From Gemmatimonadaceae bacterium (GTDB lineage: Bacteria > Gemmatimonadota > Gemmatimonadetes > Gemmatimonadales > Gemmatimonadaceae), in NCBI GenBank assembly GCA_016720905.1, contig JADKJT010000009.1:1-64000 (forward strand): a DNA stretch of 64,000 nucleotides. Reading direction: 5' to 3'. The notes beneath the pieces are model-generated. The model worked only from the letters and a program-made list of their open reading frames with translations. It had not been told where the DNA came from and ran no database searches. Shown here piece after piece: positions 35,621-45,404 of this stretch; position 1 is the stretch's first letter; each line of letters opens with the position of its first letter. Both the position numbers and the translations under genes were made by a program.

Positions 35621-35701
35621 TCACGACCGCCAACGCAACGCGCACACCCGCGGCCTCATCGGTAAACTGCTTCGCCCACGTGACATCGCGCGGCGCCAGC
35701 A

Positions 35702-37012
35702 CTACCGCGCCAACCGCCGCTTCCACACCAGATACGCCGGCGCTCCCAGCATCACCACGCCAATGCCAATGGCCGCTTGCCCAGGCTGCGAGATCACCGT
35801 GTTGCCGACAATCACCGCCGCCGCCAGCACGAACAGGGCCGGCGTGACCGGATAGCCCGGCACGCGAAACGGCCGCGCGGCATCCGGGCGCTTGATGCGC
35901 AGCGCAATCACCGCCGCGGCACCCAGCGCGTAGAAAATCCAGCCGATGAACACCACGTACGTCAGCAACTGCTGGAACGTCCCCGTCATGGCCAACACCG
36001 CCGCCCACGCACAACTCGTCACCACGGCCACCGCCGGCGTGCCGTACGTGGGATGAATCTCGGTGAGCTTCCGAAAGAACAATCCGTCACGGGCCATCGC
36101 GAAATACACGCGCGGCACCGTGATCACCGTGGCGTGCGCAGCGCTGTACATCGAAATGATGATGGCCAGTGCAATCGCTTTCCCCGCCGTCGGCCCAAGC
36201 ACCTCGGCCACCGCCTCGCCGGCCACGCGATCGGACGCCGCCATGCGCGCCGTGCCGAGCGCGGCTACATACGCGAAGTTGGCAATGATATAGATGCCAA
36301 TCAGAATCAGCGTGCCGATAATCAGCGCGCGCGGAATGGTGCGCTGCGGGTCCTTCGCTTCGCCCGCCACAAAGGTCACGTACTGCCACCCCTCGTATGC
36401 CCACAGCACCGAGATGATGGACAGCCCCACGCCCGACACCGACACGGTTGACACCGTGTGGGCCACGGCCGTCATGGTGGAGCCCTTGCCCATCATGAAG
36501 AGCAGGGCACTCATGGCCAGAATGGCCAGCACCTTGATACCAGTGGCCAGGTTCTGCACCGACGCGCTGCCTTTGGTGCCGCGCACGTTGATCACCGCCA
36601 TGATCACGATCAGCGTCACCGCGACAATGCTCTTCTGCATGGGCGACATGGGCGTGAACTGCGTCATGTAATCGGCGGCGGCCACCGCCAACGTGGCAAT
36701 CGTGCCGGCCCCAATCACAAAGAACAGGGTCCACCCGTACAGGAACGCCGGAAACGCGCCAAACCCGTCGCGAATGTACGCGTACAGGCCACCCGCCCCC
36801 GGGTCCATGCCTCCCAACTCCGCGTACGACAGCGCGCCCATCAAGCTCAGCACGCCGCCCACCAGCCACACCGCAATCGCGATGGGCATCGATTCGCCAC
36901 TCTGCTTCAACACCGACGCGGGAACCAGGAAAATCCCGGAACCGATCACATTGCCAACCACCAGCAGCGTCAGGTCTCGGCTGCCCAGCGTGCGTTTCAG
37001 GGATTCAGTCAT
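35702..37012 (-). CDS. APC-family amino acid permease
   Basis: 436 residues with 12 predicted helices and no signal peptide. The family start is clear (LTLLVVGNVIGSGIFLVPAS, with the GSGIF substrate-loop motif in helix 1), as are FVAGEAKDPQRTIPRALIIG and the helix 8 region. Closest in style to the L-type/basic amino acid branch. It is divergently transcribed from the dimethylargininase gene with only 75 bases between, so import or exchange of arginine-like amino acids is a reasonable guess. The frame is undamaged. Confidence 0.92.
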   Translation of the reverse strand: MTESLKRTLGSRDLTLLVVGNVIGSGIFLVPASVLKQSGESMPIAIAVWLVGGVLSLMGALSYAELGGMDPGAGGLYAYIRDGFGAFPAFLYGWTLFFVIGAGTIATLAVAAADYMTQFTPMSPMQKSIVAVTLIVIMAVINVRGTKGSASVQNLATGIKVLAILAMSALLFMMGKGSTMTAVAHTVSTVSVSGVGLSIISVLWAYEGWQYVTFVAGEAKDPQRTIPRALIIGTLILIGIYIIANFAYVAALGTARMAASDRVAGEAVAEVLGPTAGKAIALAIIISMYSAAHATVITVPRVYFAMARDGLFFRKLTEIHPTYGTPAVAVVTSCAWAAVLAMTGTFQQLLTYVVFIGWIFYALGAAAVIALRIKRPDAARPFRVPGYPVTPALFVLAAAVIVGNTVISQPGQAAIGIGVVMLGAPAYLVWKRRLAR

Positions 37013-37087
37013 CCCCTAACATCCCGCACGAACGCGCAAAACGCCATATTGTCACTCACACCACGGTCCCCACCTACGCCCTCGGCC

Positions 37088-37870
37088 ATGTTCAGTCGCT
37101 TCACGCAGGCCATCGTCCGCCCGCCCGCCCGCAACTTTGCCAGCGGACTCACCACCGTGGACATTGGAGTGCCCGACGTGGACCGCGCGCTGGCGCAGCA
37201 TGCCGCCTATTGCTCGGCGCTCGAACGCAACGGCTGTGCGCTCATCACGCTGCCCGCCGACGATCGCTACCCCGATTCGACATTTGTCGAGGACACGGCA
37301 CTCATCCTGCCGGGGAAGGGCGCCATGCTAACCCTGCCCGGCGCCGCCAGCCGAGCCGGTGAAGTGGACGCCATTCGTGACGCGGTGTGCCGGTTCTTCC
37401 CCAATGCGCCGCAGATTGTCGCGCCCGGCACGCTTGACGCTGGCGACGTGTGCGAAGCGGGCACGCATGTGTTCATCGGCATTTCGCACCGCACCAACGC
37501 CGAGGGCGCGCGTCAGCTCACCGCTTGGCTGGCCACCCATGGCGTGACCGCCAGCACCGTGGACATTCGCGACACGCCGGGCATCCTGCATTTCAAGAGC
37601 GGCGTGGTGGCCATTGAGGAAAACCGACTGGTTGCGATCGGGGCACTGGCCTCGCATCCGGAGTTTCGCGACTACGACGTGGTGCGCGTTCCCGCCGGCG
37701 AGGAGTACGCGGCCAATTGTGTGCGCGTCAATGACGTGGTGTTCGTGGCCGATGACTATCCGCACACCCACGCCATGCTGCGCACGCTGGGCTACACGCT
37801 CGAGATTCTGGACATGAGCGAGTACGCCAAGATGGACGGTGGGTTGAGCTGTCTTTCGTTGCGCTTCTAA
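37088..37870 (+). CDS. ddaH: Dimethylarginine dimethylaminohydrolase (DDAH)
   Basis: 260 residues from ATG 37088, the usual size. This amidinotransferase-fold enzyme hydrolyses asymmetric dimethylarginine or monomethylarginine to citrulline and an amine. Catalytic residues are all in place: the ST(F)VEDTA substrate-carboxylate loop (Asp63/Glu68 region), DAGDV with Asp120, HRTN with Arg135, His168 in GILHFKSGV and the nucleophile Cys255 in GLSCLSLRF. A frame open upstream is antisense to the permease. Proteins of this branch can also act on arginine itself (arginine deiminase-like), but the short length and C-terminus favour DDAH. Confidence 0.9.
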   Translation: MFSRFTQAIVRPPARNFASGLTTVDIGVPDVDRALAQHAAYCSALERNGCALITLPADDRYPDSTFVEDTALILPGKGAMLTLPGAASRAGEVDAIRDAVCRFFPNAPQIVAPGTLDAGDVCEAGTHVFIGISHRTNAEGARQLTAWLATHGVTASTVDIRDTPGILHFKSGVVAIEENRLVAIGALASHPEFRDYDVVRVPAGEEYAANCVRVNDVVFVADDYPHTHAMLRTLGYTLEILDMSEYAKMDGGLSCLSLRF

Positions 37871-37882
37871 GGCGATGGTGCG

Positions 37883-38680
37883 TTACAGCGCCAGATCGCG
37901 CACGTAGTTCTGATCGGTACGGGGAGGACGCACATAGCCGCCCTTCACCTTGCGTCGGCGCGGCACCTCCAGCGGCGGCGGAATCACGTCGGTGTAGGGC
38001 ACCGACTGCAGGACGTGGTTGATGCAGTTCAGTCGCGCACGACGCTTGTCGTCGGCCTCCACCGTCCACCACGGCGCCTGCTTGATATCCGTGTGCAGGA
38101 ACATCTCGTCCTTGGCCTTGGAGTAGTCCTCCCACCGGCTCATCGACTCGAGATCCATGGGACTCAGTTTCCACCGTCGCGCCGGATTGCCCGACCGCTC
38201 CTCGAACCGTCGATCCTGCTCCTCGTCGCTCACCGAGAACCAGAACTTGATGAGCGTGATCCCCGAGTGCACCAGCATGCGCTCGAACTCGGGACAGGCG
38301 CGCATGAACTCGGTGTACTGCTCGTCGGTGCAGAAGCCCATCACGCGTTCCACGCCGGCGCGGTTGTACCAGCTGCGATCGAACAACACGATCTCGCCGG
38401 CCGCCGGCAGGTGTGCCACGTAGCGCTGGAAGTACCACTGCGATTTCTCGCGCTCGGTAGGTGTGCCCAGCGCCACGATGCGACAGCCGCGCGGATTGAG
38501 CGGCTCGCTGATGCACTTGATGGCGCCACCCTTGCCGGCCGCGTCGCGCCCTTCAAACAGCAGCACCACCTTCTGGCCGGTCTCCTTGATCCAGTACTGC
38601 ATCTTCACCAGTTCGAAGTGCAGTTCGGCCAGCTTCGCTTCGTAAATGCTGCGCTTGAGTTTATCGACGGCGACGGACAT
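37883..38680 (-). CDS. ppk2: Polyphosphate kinase 2 family protein (PPK2)
   Basis: 265 residues from ATG 38680. A P-loop kinase with Walker A VVLLFEGRDAAGKGGAIKC, Walker B/lid FDRSWYNRAGVERVMGFC and the PPK2 text TLIKFWFSVSDEEQDRRFEE and WKLSPMDLESMSRWEDYSKA. Single-domain length is that of class I enzymes, which transfer phosphate from polyphosphate to ADP or GDP (or the reverse). Cytoplasmic. ATG at 38710 is an alternative start. It is convergent with ddaH, 12 bases apart. Confidence 0.93.
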   Translation of the reverse strand: MSVAVDKLKRSIYEAKLAELHFELVKMQYWIKETGQKVVLLFEGRDAAGKGGAIKCISEPLNPRGCRIVALGTPTEREKSQWYFQRYVAHLPAAGEIVLFDRSWYNRAGVERVMGFCTDEQYTEFMRACPEFERMLVHSGITLIKFWFSVSDEEQDRRFEERSGNPARRWKLSPMDLESMSRWEDYSKAKDEMFLHTDIKQAPWWTVEADDKRRARLNCINHVLQSVPYTDVIPPPLEVPRRRKVKGGYVRPPRTDQNYVRDLAL

Positions 38681-38875
38681 GGCGGGTTCTCGTGAAGGAC
38701 GGTTATCCATTTGACGGAGATGCCGGGCCGCAGGCAACCAACGGTGCACGCCATGGTGCGCGGCAATTCCCCCGCTGTCTGTCCGGAATTCCCCTATGGC
38801 TCCCGCCAGACGAATGCGCCCGATTCATACATCGTTGTAAAACTGAGTAACTATACAATTGACCATACCGTCCTC

Positions 38876-39894
38876 ATGATGCCATCCTCTGTCTGTCGGG
38901 CCGCGCTCGCGTTGGCGACGTCGGCCGTATTGCTGTCCCCGGCATCTCTCGCGGCGCAGGGTGCGCAGCGGGTGTACGTCGTGCTTGCTGACTCCGTTCC
39001 GATGACCGTCTCGGCGGCGTCGACGGCTATCGCTGAGTCCCTGAAGGGCCAGGGTTGGACCATCCTGGCCACGCATACGGTGGGGGTTGACGCCACACGC
39101 TGCAGCTATGCCGCGCGCGTCGTGGTGGCCCGGCAGGCGCCGCACACGGCTGCCGTCATGGCCAAGGGGGCGCTGGGCGCGTTCGCCGTGCCTGTGCGCA
39201 TCGGCGTGTTCGAAGACGAACGCGGTGTGCACGTCTCGATGGTGAATCCGCTGTCGGTGGAACGGACCATGGTCGCCGAGTCAGGGCTCGAGGCGTCGGG
39301 GCGGGCGATGGTGGAGGAGGTGGCCGGACTGGTGGTTGCGGCCACGCGCGGTCGCAAGGCGAATCGCAGCTACGGACAATCGCGCGATCGCGGCCTGATT
39401 GGCAAGACGATGGGCGTGATGGCCGGTGGCCCGTTTGCCGGTCAACTCGAAACGATCACGTCAGTTGCCGGCAGCACGCCGGCCGACGTGCGCCGGCTGG
39501 CCGACGGCATCTGGCAGCGCCTGCAGCAGCCGCCCAAAGGGAAATGGCAATTGCACGGCATCTATCGCATTGATCTGGACGATCAGGGTGTGGTGATTCT
39601 CGGCGTGAGCGGCGCGGCGATGGAAACGAAGGCGTTTGCCATCGTGGGCGCCGGCGACGACGACACTCTCGAGCCGACTTCAAGTGCCCGGGCATGGCCT
39701 ATGCCGCGGCGTTCCCGCTGGAGTTGGTGATTCACCGTGACGCAGGCCAGGTGAAAGCCGACGCCATTGGCGCCATGTTTCGCATGAAGATGTACTTCGA
39801 GGACGCGGGGCGCATGAAGTTTGCGCGCAATATGGGAATGCCGGGATCGATCGCCGACGAACTCAAGGACGTCGTGAACGCCCGTACGCCGTGA
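38876..39894 (+). pseudogene. Secreted DUF302-like protein of unknown function, broken by a one-base deletion
   Basis: From ATG 38876 a signal peptide (to SLAAQG) precedes a domain with SLKGQGWTILATHTVGVD and AFAVPVRIGVFEDERGVHVS, reminiscent of DUF302 proteins; I am not certain. The open frame continues to 39730, but its last 20 residues are out of character. At about 39672 one base is missing: restoring it gives ADFKCPGMAYAAAFPLELVI and a normal tail (MYFEDAGRMKFARNMGMPGS) to the stop at 39894. The protein as coded would lose 75 C-terminal residues. No operon partner is obvious; it is divergent from ppk2. Confidence 0.65.
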
Positions 39895-39898
39895 CGCG

Positions 39899-40576
39899 CT
39901 AGCGGTCGGTCGTCAGCGGCACTCGGCGACCACCGCGATACGCCACCACGCCGTCGTCCACGTTGTACAACAGCAGCAGCGCGTTGGGGCGTCCGTAGCC
40001 CTTCATGAGATCCAGCATCATGGAGTCTTCGCCGCCCCACGGGAATCCGAATACGACGTCAAAGTCATCCAGCGCAAACCCCAGCTCGAGGTAACCGGAC
40101 AGGCCGGTGCCCAGGGTCTCGATGGTGCCGTCGGACGGTTTGGGCTGCCACCGGTATCCCGTGGGCAGGAAGCTGCCGATTACGAATCGCGCGCGGGAAT
40201 CAAATTGTTCGGCCAGTTTGCGCGCGCGCCGCGCCAGCCCCGAGTCGAGTTCAATGCCATAGGCCTCGTATCCCAGCAGGTCGGCCATGATGGTGATGAC
40301 GCCCGTGGCCGAGCCCAACTCGAGAAAACGGAGCGACGGACCGCGCTGGGCGAGCAACACTGCCAGCACGGCGTCATAGTCGGCCGCGACAAACGAGTGG
40401 AATTCCCGGTCGCGGACGTCGGAGTCGAACCGTTCCCAGAGGGCCCATCCTTCTTCGATGAGGGCCTCCAGGCGGCTCGTCAGTGCCCCATCAACGTCAG
40501 GGCTGATCGCCCGTGATCTCCGCGGATTCACCCTCAACCGGATCACCCTCAACCGCGGGGCCGTCGAGCGGCTCAA
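39899..40576 (-). CDS. Class I SAM-dependent methyltransferase-like protein
   Basis: Up to 225 residues. Motif I is LRFLELGSATGVITIMADLLG followed by the acidic end of strand 2 (YGIELDSGLARRA); later text DFDVVFGFPWGGEDSMMLD recalls motif IV. The start is uncertain: ATG 40576 overlaps the upstream small gene by 80 bases, while GTG 40531 overlaps less; the conserved part begins at about residue 28. The substrate is unknown. Convergent with the secreted protein gene, 4 bases apart. Confidence 0.7.
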   Translation of the reverse strand: MSRSTAPRLRVIRLRVNPRRSRAISPDVDGALTSRLEALIEEGWALWERFDSDVRDREFHSFVAADYDAVLAVLLAQRGPSLRFLELGSATGVITIMADLLGYEAYGIELDSGLARRARKLAEQFDSRARFVIGSFLPTGYRWQPKPSDGTIETLGTGLSGYLELGFALDDFDVVFGFPWGGEDSMMLDLMKGYGRPNALLLLYNVDDGVVAYRGGRRVPLTTDR

Positions 40577-40751
40577 TCAGATCGTCGGCCACGGGTCCGG
40601 CCAGGCGACGCAGGCGGCGCTCTTCAAGCTTCTTGTCCTTGGCCGCCTTGCGATCAAGTTCCTTGCGACGCTTGTCAAAATCGTAGTTGGGTTTGCGGGC
40701 CAAGTCGGGAGCCTCTGGGTGGCGTGTCTGAACTCGCGTCGCCGACCCCAT
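40497..40751 (-). CDS. Small charged protein of unknown function
   Basis: 84 residues from ATG 40751. A strongly charged helix (NYDFDKRRKELDRKAAKDKK then LEERRLRRLAG) is followed by an acidic tail. Similar short proteins with NYxFxKRxKExxxxxKKxEK text are widespread and uncharacterised; one could bind nucleic acid or ribosomes. It overlaps the methyltransferase gene and probably shares its transcript. Confidence 0.65.
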   Translation of the reverse strand: MGSATRVQTRHPEAPDLARKPNYDFDKRRKELDRKAAKDKKLEERRLRRLAGPVADDLIEPLDGPAVEGDPVEGESAEITGDQP

Positions 40752-40800
40752 TCGGCTGCTTTCGCGTCTTCAGGCAAACTAACCGAACGCCCGGGCGATT

Positions 40801-41480
40801 TCACCGCACCAGCTCCGCCTTATTGGCGGATAACCAGACTTCCGCCGGCTTTCCGTCCAGCAGGGCCGGGGAAAAACGCTGGGCACGCATACTCGCCTGA
40901 ATGGACCGGTCGACCTCGTCATACCCCGAGCCCGACCCCAGGTCGACGTCCACGACCCGCCCGGCCATGTCGATGTGCAGTCGCGGTGTAACGCGCGTGG
41001 GGGTCGAGCGTGGCGGTCCGCCCGCAGAGGAACTGACCACCACTCGACCGATGATGGTTCCTGACATCATTGCTCCGCCGTCGCTCACTGGTCGGCACAG
41101 GATCGATGGTTCCACCGTCGCGGCGGCCGTCGCACCGTATTTGACGCGCACGCGAAATCTCGGCGGCGTGCCCTGGACGCCGGACGCATCGCGGCCAATA
41201 CGAACTCGACTACGCTATCCTGCCTCGGCGTCGGGTTCGGCAGGTCCACCAGATACCCGCCGGGGGGCTGAGACGGCGTAACGCTGACGACCACTTCTCC
41301 TGACGCCGCCGAATCCAGCGCCTGCACTCGAGCGAGCAGGCTGAGCGAGTCCACCAACTGGCCCACACTCGGCATGCGCTTGGGCGGCGACAGCGGTTGA
41401 CACGGTTCGTCGACCGATGCGGGCCGCCAGCTCCCACTCGAGAGCACGAAGGCGATCACAACAGAGAAGACAAGTGACAT
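40801..41480 (-). pseudogene. TonB C-terminal-like envelope protein, frameshifted
   Basis: Two overlapping frames (41480-41085 and 41151-40801) combine into one gene of about 226 codons. The first has an N-terminal membrane segment (SLVFSVVIAFVLSSGSW) and SVTPSQPPGGYLVDLPNP; the second has VRVKYGATAAATVEPS, HIDMAGRVVDVDLGSGSG and SIQASMRAQRFSPALLDG, the TonB C-terminal pattern. Adding one base at about 41199-41200 joins them through VVEFVIGRDASGVQGTPPRF. As written the C-terminal domain is lost. An energy-transduction role is doubtful; such proteins are often lone periplasmic TonB_C domains. Confidence 0.65.
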
Positions 41481-41537
41481 TGCACGGCTCGGGAAGAGTG
41501 AATCAACGCATCGCGAATTGTACGAGCTATTGGGACA

Positions 41538-43079
41538 CTACGGAGCGCCCTTCTTACGCGCATTGAAGAATTGCACCATGCCCGCCAGGTTGGGCTCCAC
41601 CACATTCGTGTGATTGCCGCCAGGCACCTCGATGTAGCTGTAATCCACATTGAGCGCTTTCATCGCGTCCACCATGGTGCGCGAACCGCGGACATTCACG
41701 GTGGGGTCGTTGTCGCCATGCACCACGAAAGCCGGAATGCGCTTCATGCGCTCCATGGTGGTGGCGGCACCCTGTCCGGAAAACGCGCCAATGGCCGCCC
41801 AGACGTCCGGATACTTGGCGGCCACTTTCCAGGTGCCGATGGCGCCCAACGAGTGACCCATCAGGTAGATGCGATTCGCATCGATGTTGTAGAGTTTGCG
41901 CACTTCGGCCAGTACCTGCATCACATCCATCTCGCTCAACTCCGCGCTGCGCCTGGCCACCGGGTCAACGGGTGGCGTGGCCACGCCCCATCCGTAGCCG
42001 CCATCCACCCGATAGCCCAGCGGTGCCACCATGATGTAGCCCTGCTGTTCGGACAACTCCGGCAACTTCCGGCCGTACGCGTCGAAGAAGGAATCCTCTG
42101 TCTGTCCCAACCCATGCAGGGCGACAATCAGCGGCATCGATTTCGCCGGCGAGTATGCCGTGGGCACATACAGCCGGTAGGGCATCACCTCGTTCGCGGC
42201 CGCGAGCAAGTAATGTCGTTTCATGTCGCCGGTGCGTTTCGCAAAGGGGTCTTTGCCCTTCTGCACCACGGACACCAGCGAATCGGTGGCGGAAAAATCC
42301 CGGTCAAAATCCCACGACCGCAGCTCCAGCAGTCCGCGATTCACATGGCGCATGCGGTCCACCGGAAACAGGATTTCCGCGCGCAACGATTCCGGCGCGC
42401 GGCTCGCGGCACTCTCCAACCGACTCACCGTTTCGTCGATCCCCTTGTGCACCACGATGCCCAGTGTCGCGCTGCCCAGCGCCCGCGCGGAGTCTGCGAT
42501 CTCCACCACCACGGTGTACCGCCCGTCGGCCACATCGCGCAGGTCGAACTCCATCGCCAAGGGCGACTCACGGAGGTCGCGACTCACGCCATCATAGCGA
42601 CCCAGCTCCTTCACCAGCACTGCGGGCTGGGTGGGTGGGCTGTTGGCGGGTCTCGCCGTGAGCGTCGCGTGGGCCGACAAGGCGCGTGTCAGGTCGATGG
42701 CCGGGGCAAACAGTTGCTCCAGGCGCACCGTGTACGGTTTCCGTGACTCCACCACCACCCGATCGGAGCGCAACAGCAGCGAGGCGTTGAAGTCGGCCGC
42801 ATCGGTCCACGGTCGGTTGGACAGCAGCGCGTTGCCCTTGGCCAACAGCCGACGCACTTCGCCGGTACGCCCATTCCGACTGGCCACCTGCAGGTCGCGA
42901 TCCACCGAGTCGATGCGCGCCTTCATGTCACCGGTGGGATTGATGGTGACCTTGCGCGTGCTGTACGTCACGTAGAGCGAGGTGACGCTGGTGAGCGCCT
43001 GCGCGTGGGCCACCGATTGCGCCTGGAGGGCCACCAGTACCACGACGACGGCGCGGGCGAGTTGGCGGGAAGAATTCAT
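41538..43079 (-). CDS. Secreted alpha/beta-hydrolase esterase (PHB depolymerase/feruloyl-esterase-like)
   Basis: 513 residues from ATG 43079 with a signal peptide ending at SVAHAQA. The N-terminal 270 residues are an unassigned helical/beta region. The catalytic hydrolase spans about 300-513: MPLIVALHGLGQTEDSFFD (oxyanion hole), nucleophile in YLMGHSLGAIGTW (GxSxG), Asp in VVHGDNDPTVNV and His in VPGGNHTNVV. Probably cleaves an ester in polyester or plant polymer breakdown, or a peptide-like bond; the substrate is not predictable. Confidence 0.87.
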   Translation of the reverse strand: MNSSRQLARAVVVVLVALQAQSVAHAQALTSVTSLYVTYSTRKVTINPTGDMKARIDSVDRDLQVASRNGRTGEVRRLLAKGNALLSNRPWTDAADFNASLLLRSDRVVVESRKPYTVRLEQLFAPAIDLTRALSAHATLTARPANSPPTQPAVLVKELGRYDGVSRDLRESPLAMEFDLRDVADGRYTVVVEIADSARALGSATLGIVVHKGIDETVSRLESAASRAPESLRAEILFPVDRMRHVNRGLLELRSWDFDRDFSATDSLVSVVQKGKDPFAKRTGDMKRHYLLAAANEVMPYRLYVPTAYSPAKSMPLIVALHGLGQTEDSFFDAYGRKLPELSEQQGYIMVAPLGYRVDGGYGWGVATPPVDPVARRSAELSEMDVMQVLAEVRKLYNIDANRIYLMGHSLGAIGTWKVAAKYPDVWAAIGAFSGQGAATTMERMKRIPAFVVHGDNDPTVNVRGSRTMVDAMKALNVDYSYIEVPGGNHTNVVEPNLAGMVQFFNARKKGAP

Positions 43080-43228
43080 GGCTTTGGACGGTCGGGGAAG
43101 GTGCTCCGCGAGGCTGGGCGTTGGCCGTCGAATCTGCGGGCGGTGCACCGTCCGCGGAAGGCACCACGGGCAATGGACAGGCGCATCCGGCTCGTCGATA
43201 CTTCACGCATCAAGGGCCATGACCGTCA

Positions 43229-43927
43229 TTGGAGGTTGCCATTCCGCGTCAGCGTTTGCTGGGACAGAAGCTTCGCGAGTACTCGATCATCACGTGGTTC
43301 TTCGAGCGCGTGTTCTGGTTGCTGCATCAACTCTCGCCAAGCCGACTGGTGCGGCGCAGTCGGGTGGCGCACGTCAGCTCGATGGCGTTCCGCGACGATC
43401 CACACGGGTCCACGGTGCGGCGTTCCCGTCGCGTGGAGGGCTACATCATCGCGTGGTTCGTGGTGGAGCTGGGACTGCTGGGCGCGGCGGCCATCGAGTT
43501 GGGTTGGCCGCTGTGGATTCCGCGGACCCTGGCCATCGTGCGCATCCTCGACATCTTCCAGTCGTCGGTGAACATGAGCGTGTTCGACCAGTTGCGCACG
43601 GAAGAACGCCTGGTGATCTCCTCGGCCGTGCGTACGCTGGTGTTGAGTTTCCTCAACTATGTCGAGCTGTTCGTGTGTTTCGGCATCCTGTACACGACGT
43701 ATGCCGATTCGTTGGTGGGATCGGCCGGATGGCTGGACGATCTGTATTTCAGCGCCGTCACGCAGCTCACCATCGGCTACGGCGACATCCGGCCGGTAGG
43801 ATGGGCGCGGTTTGTGAGCGTGGTGCAGGGGCTTATTTCCATCGCCTTCACGGTGCTGATGCTGGGCCGGATTGTGTCGGTGCTGCCGAAAATCGAAAGC
43901 GTGATGAAGCACTCGGGCGAGGAGTGA
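43229..43927 (+). CDS. Two-pore-domain-like potassium channel family protein
   Basis: 232 residues; TTG 43229 follows a GGAGG-like region and no better start is seen. Three to four helices: FFERVFWLLHQL, YIIAWFVVELGLLGAAAIEL, VLSFLNYVELFVCFGILY, and the last pore pair. The selectivity filter is QLTIGYGDIRP between a pore helix (YFSAVTQ) and the final helix (LISIAFTVLMLGRIV). No RCK domain follows. It should form a tetrameric K+ channel in the inner membrane. Convergent with the lipoprotein gene. Confidence 0.85.
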   Translation: MEVAIPRQRLLGQKLREYSIITWFFERVFWLLHQLSPSRLVRRSRVAHVSSMAFRDDPHGSTVRRSRRVEGYIIAWFVVELGLLGAAAIELGWPLWIPRTLAIVRILDIFQSSVNMSVFDQLRTEERLVISSAVRTLVLSFLNYVELFVCFGILYTTYADSLVGSAGWLDDLYFSAVTQLTIGYGDIRPVGWARFVSVVQGLISIAFTVLMLGRIVSVLPKIESVMKHSGEE

Positions 43928-43934
43928 GCGGACA

Positions 43935-44723
43935 TCACCGTGCGATGGTGACCCGCCGTCGCACAATTCCAAACGTGGCAGATCCTGGCGATGCCGCGAT
44001 CACCTCGAGCATGTACACCCCCGGTTCGACGGGCGCGAGTTCACCTGTATACACGCTCTGCTCACCGCCATACGAAAGCGTTGCCTCGCGCACCACGACA
44101 TTGTCGCGCACCAAGCGGGCCGTGAGGTCTCGCACCTCCCACATGCCGCCAGGCTGCGTCGGGCAGGAGCAGAGCATTCGGACGCGGGCCCGAACCTTGA
44201 GTGACGCGGATGCCGGAAGTGCCTGTGTGGTGTCGGGGCCCATCAGGTCAATAATGAACCCGTGCAACTCCAGCACGATGCCGTCACCGCCCACGTCGCG
44301 CCCGGGAAGCAGCAATAGTTGCTTGCTGGCGCGGGTGAGCTGGTCCGGATAGCCCAGCGGCCCCTCGGCCGAAATGTCCACCATCGTGGGAACGCTGATG
44401 GACACGGACGCCTCGTAACGCGCGCCATCGGCGGCGGTGAAGATGGTGTCACCGCGTTTGCGCGGATCCTGCATGATACGCCGGGTATCGCCGGTGCCGC
44501 CCTCGTGTCGCCCTTCCGCCAGAATGCGGTCAGTGCTGGCGTCACGGATGACCACCCGTACGCCACCGACGGCCGAGCCGATCAGTTTGGCATCGTGCGT
44601 CACGACATGCGTCACGATGCGAGTGGCACGGGGGGTGAGGGCGGTGTCGGGCCGCGCGCCGGAGGACGACGCGCAGGCCGTGAGCACGGCGAGCGCGATG
44701 ACGGCGGTGGCAATCTTCGGCAT
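43935..44723 (-). CDS. Lipoprotein of unknown function
   Basis: 262 residues from ATG 44723, which overlaps the stop of the upstream DUF4136 gene. The signal ends in the lipobox LAVLTAC. The rest is beta-rich, with a middle section like a carboxypeptidase-regulatory fold (SAVGGVRVVIRDASTD, EASVSISVPTMVDISAEG) and a C-terminal beta domain (EPGVYMLEVIAASPGS). No catalytic motif is visible. Tethered to a membrane, probably a structural or binding protein; co-transcribed with the DUF4136 lipoprotein. Confidence 0.75.
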   Translation of the reverse strand: MPKIATAVIALAVLTACASSSGARPDTALTPRATRIVTHVVTHDAKLIGSAVGGVRVVIRDASTDRILAEGRHEGGTGDTRRIMQDPRKRGDTIFTAADGARYEASVSISVPTMVDISAEGPLGYPDQLTRASKQLLLLPGRDVGGDGIVLELHGFIIDLMGPDTTQALPASASLKVRARVRMLCSCPTQPGGMWEVRDLTARLVRDNVVVREATLSYGGEQSVYTGELAPVEPGVYMLEVIAASPGSATFGIVRRRVTIAR

Positions 44724-45271
44724 CACGGATTCCGCGGAAAGTTCTTGATCATTCGGCGCATGGATTCGCTGATGCGCTTCTCCATCTCGCGCGGCCGATC
44801 CATCAACCCGCCCACATCAGTCTGCGCCCACCCACGCCACAGAATCTTCTTCGATTTCGCCTCGGCGACATCAACGATGATGGTGCCTTCCTCGAACTCC
44901 ACCACCGTACTGGGCTGGCCGTAGTCCGGTGTGGTGTAGCCGCGCCCCTCGTCGCGCTTGATCACGTCCACGCGCTGCTGCACGCTGGCGTGGTAGTGAA
45001 TGAGCAGGTCGGGCGACTCGGTCACGAGGCGAAGCCCCTTGGCCGCGAGTTCCAGTTCCACGGCGCCACGCACGCGGGAGTCGAAGAACGGATTGTTATC
45101 CAGACGCGGATCGCCCACGGGCAGCGCGTCGCGACCTTCCCAGCCGAATGTTCGGTACTGGTCAAAGCGGACGCCCGCTTCATGGTCGGCGCCGACGCTG
45201 ACGGTGGCGCAGGCGCTGGCAACGACAAACGGAGCAGCGGCAAGCAGCCGCACGAACAGGCGATGGGTCAT
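44723..45271 (-). CDS. DUF4136-domain lipoprotein
   Basis: 182 residues from ATG 45271. Signal with lipobox-like ASACATV, then the DUF4136 domain: FDQYRTFGWEGRD near the start, DLLIHYHASVQQRVDV in the middle and KKILWRGWAQTDVGG with RMIKNFP at the end, all typical. Function of the family is not known. First gene of a two-gene lipoprotein operon. Confidence 0.88.
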   Translation of the reverse strand: MTHRLFVRLLAAAPFVVASACATVSVGADHEAGVRFDQYRTFGWEGRDALPVGDPRLDNNPFFDSRVRGAVELELAAKGLRLVTESPDLLIHYHASVQQRVDVIKRDEGRGYTTPDYGQPSTVVEFEEGTIIVDVAEAKSKKILWRGWAQTDVGGLMDRPREMEKRISESMRRMIKNFPRNP

Positions 45272-45404
45272 GGTATTCCTCCAGCACAAGGGATTCGCTC
45301 ACTTCCATTGGTATATACCGATCAACGCATTGAACGGTATCAGGGAATCGCGGACCATTTGGTAGTGTTTGCCACTGGCCCCCTTGGCATCGACGTTGCG
45401 ACGC

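Noticed and set aside
37013..37087. Riboswitch between permease and ddaH
   Set aside because: Only 75 bases and no recognisable conserved fold.
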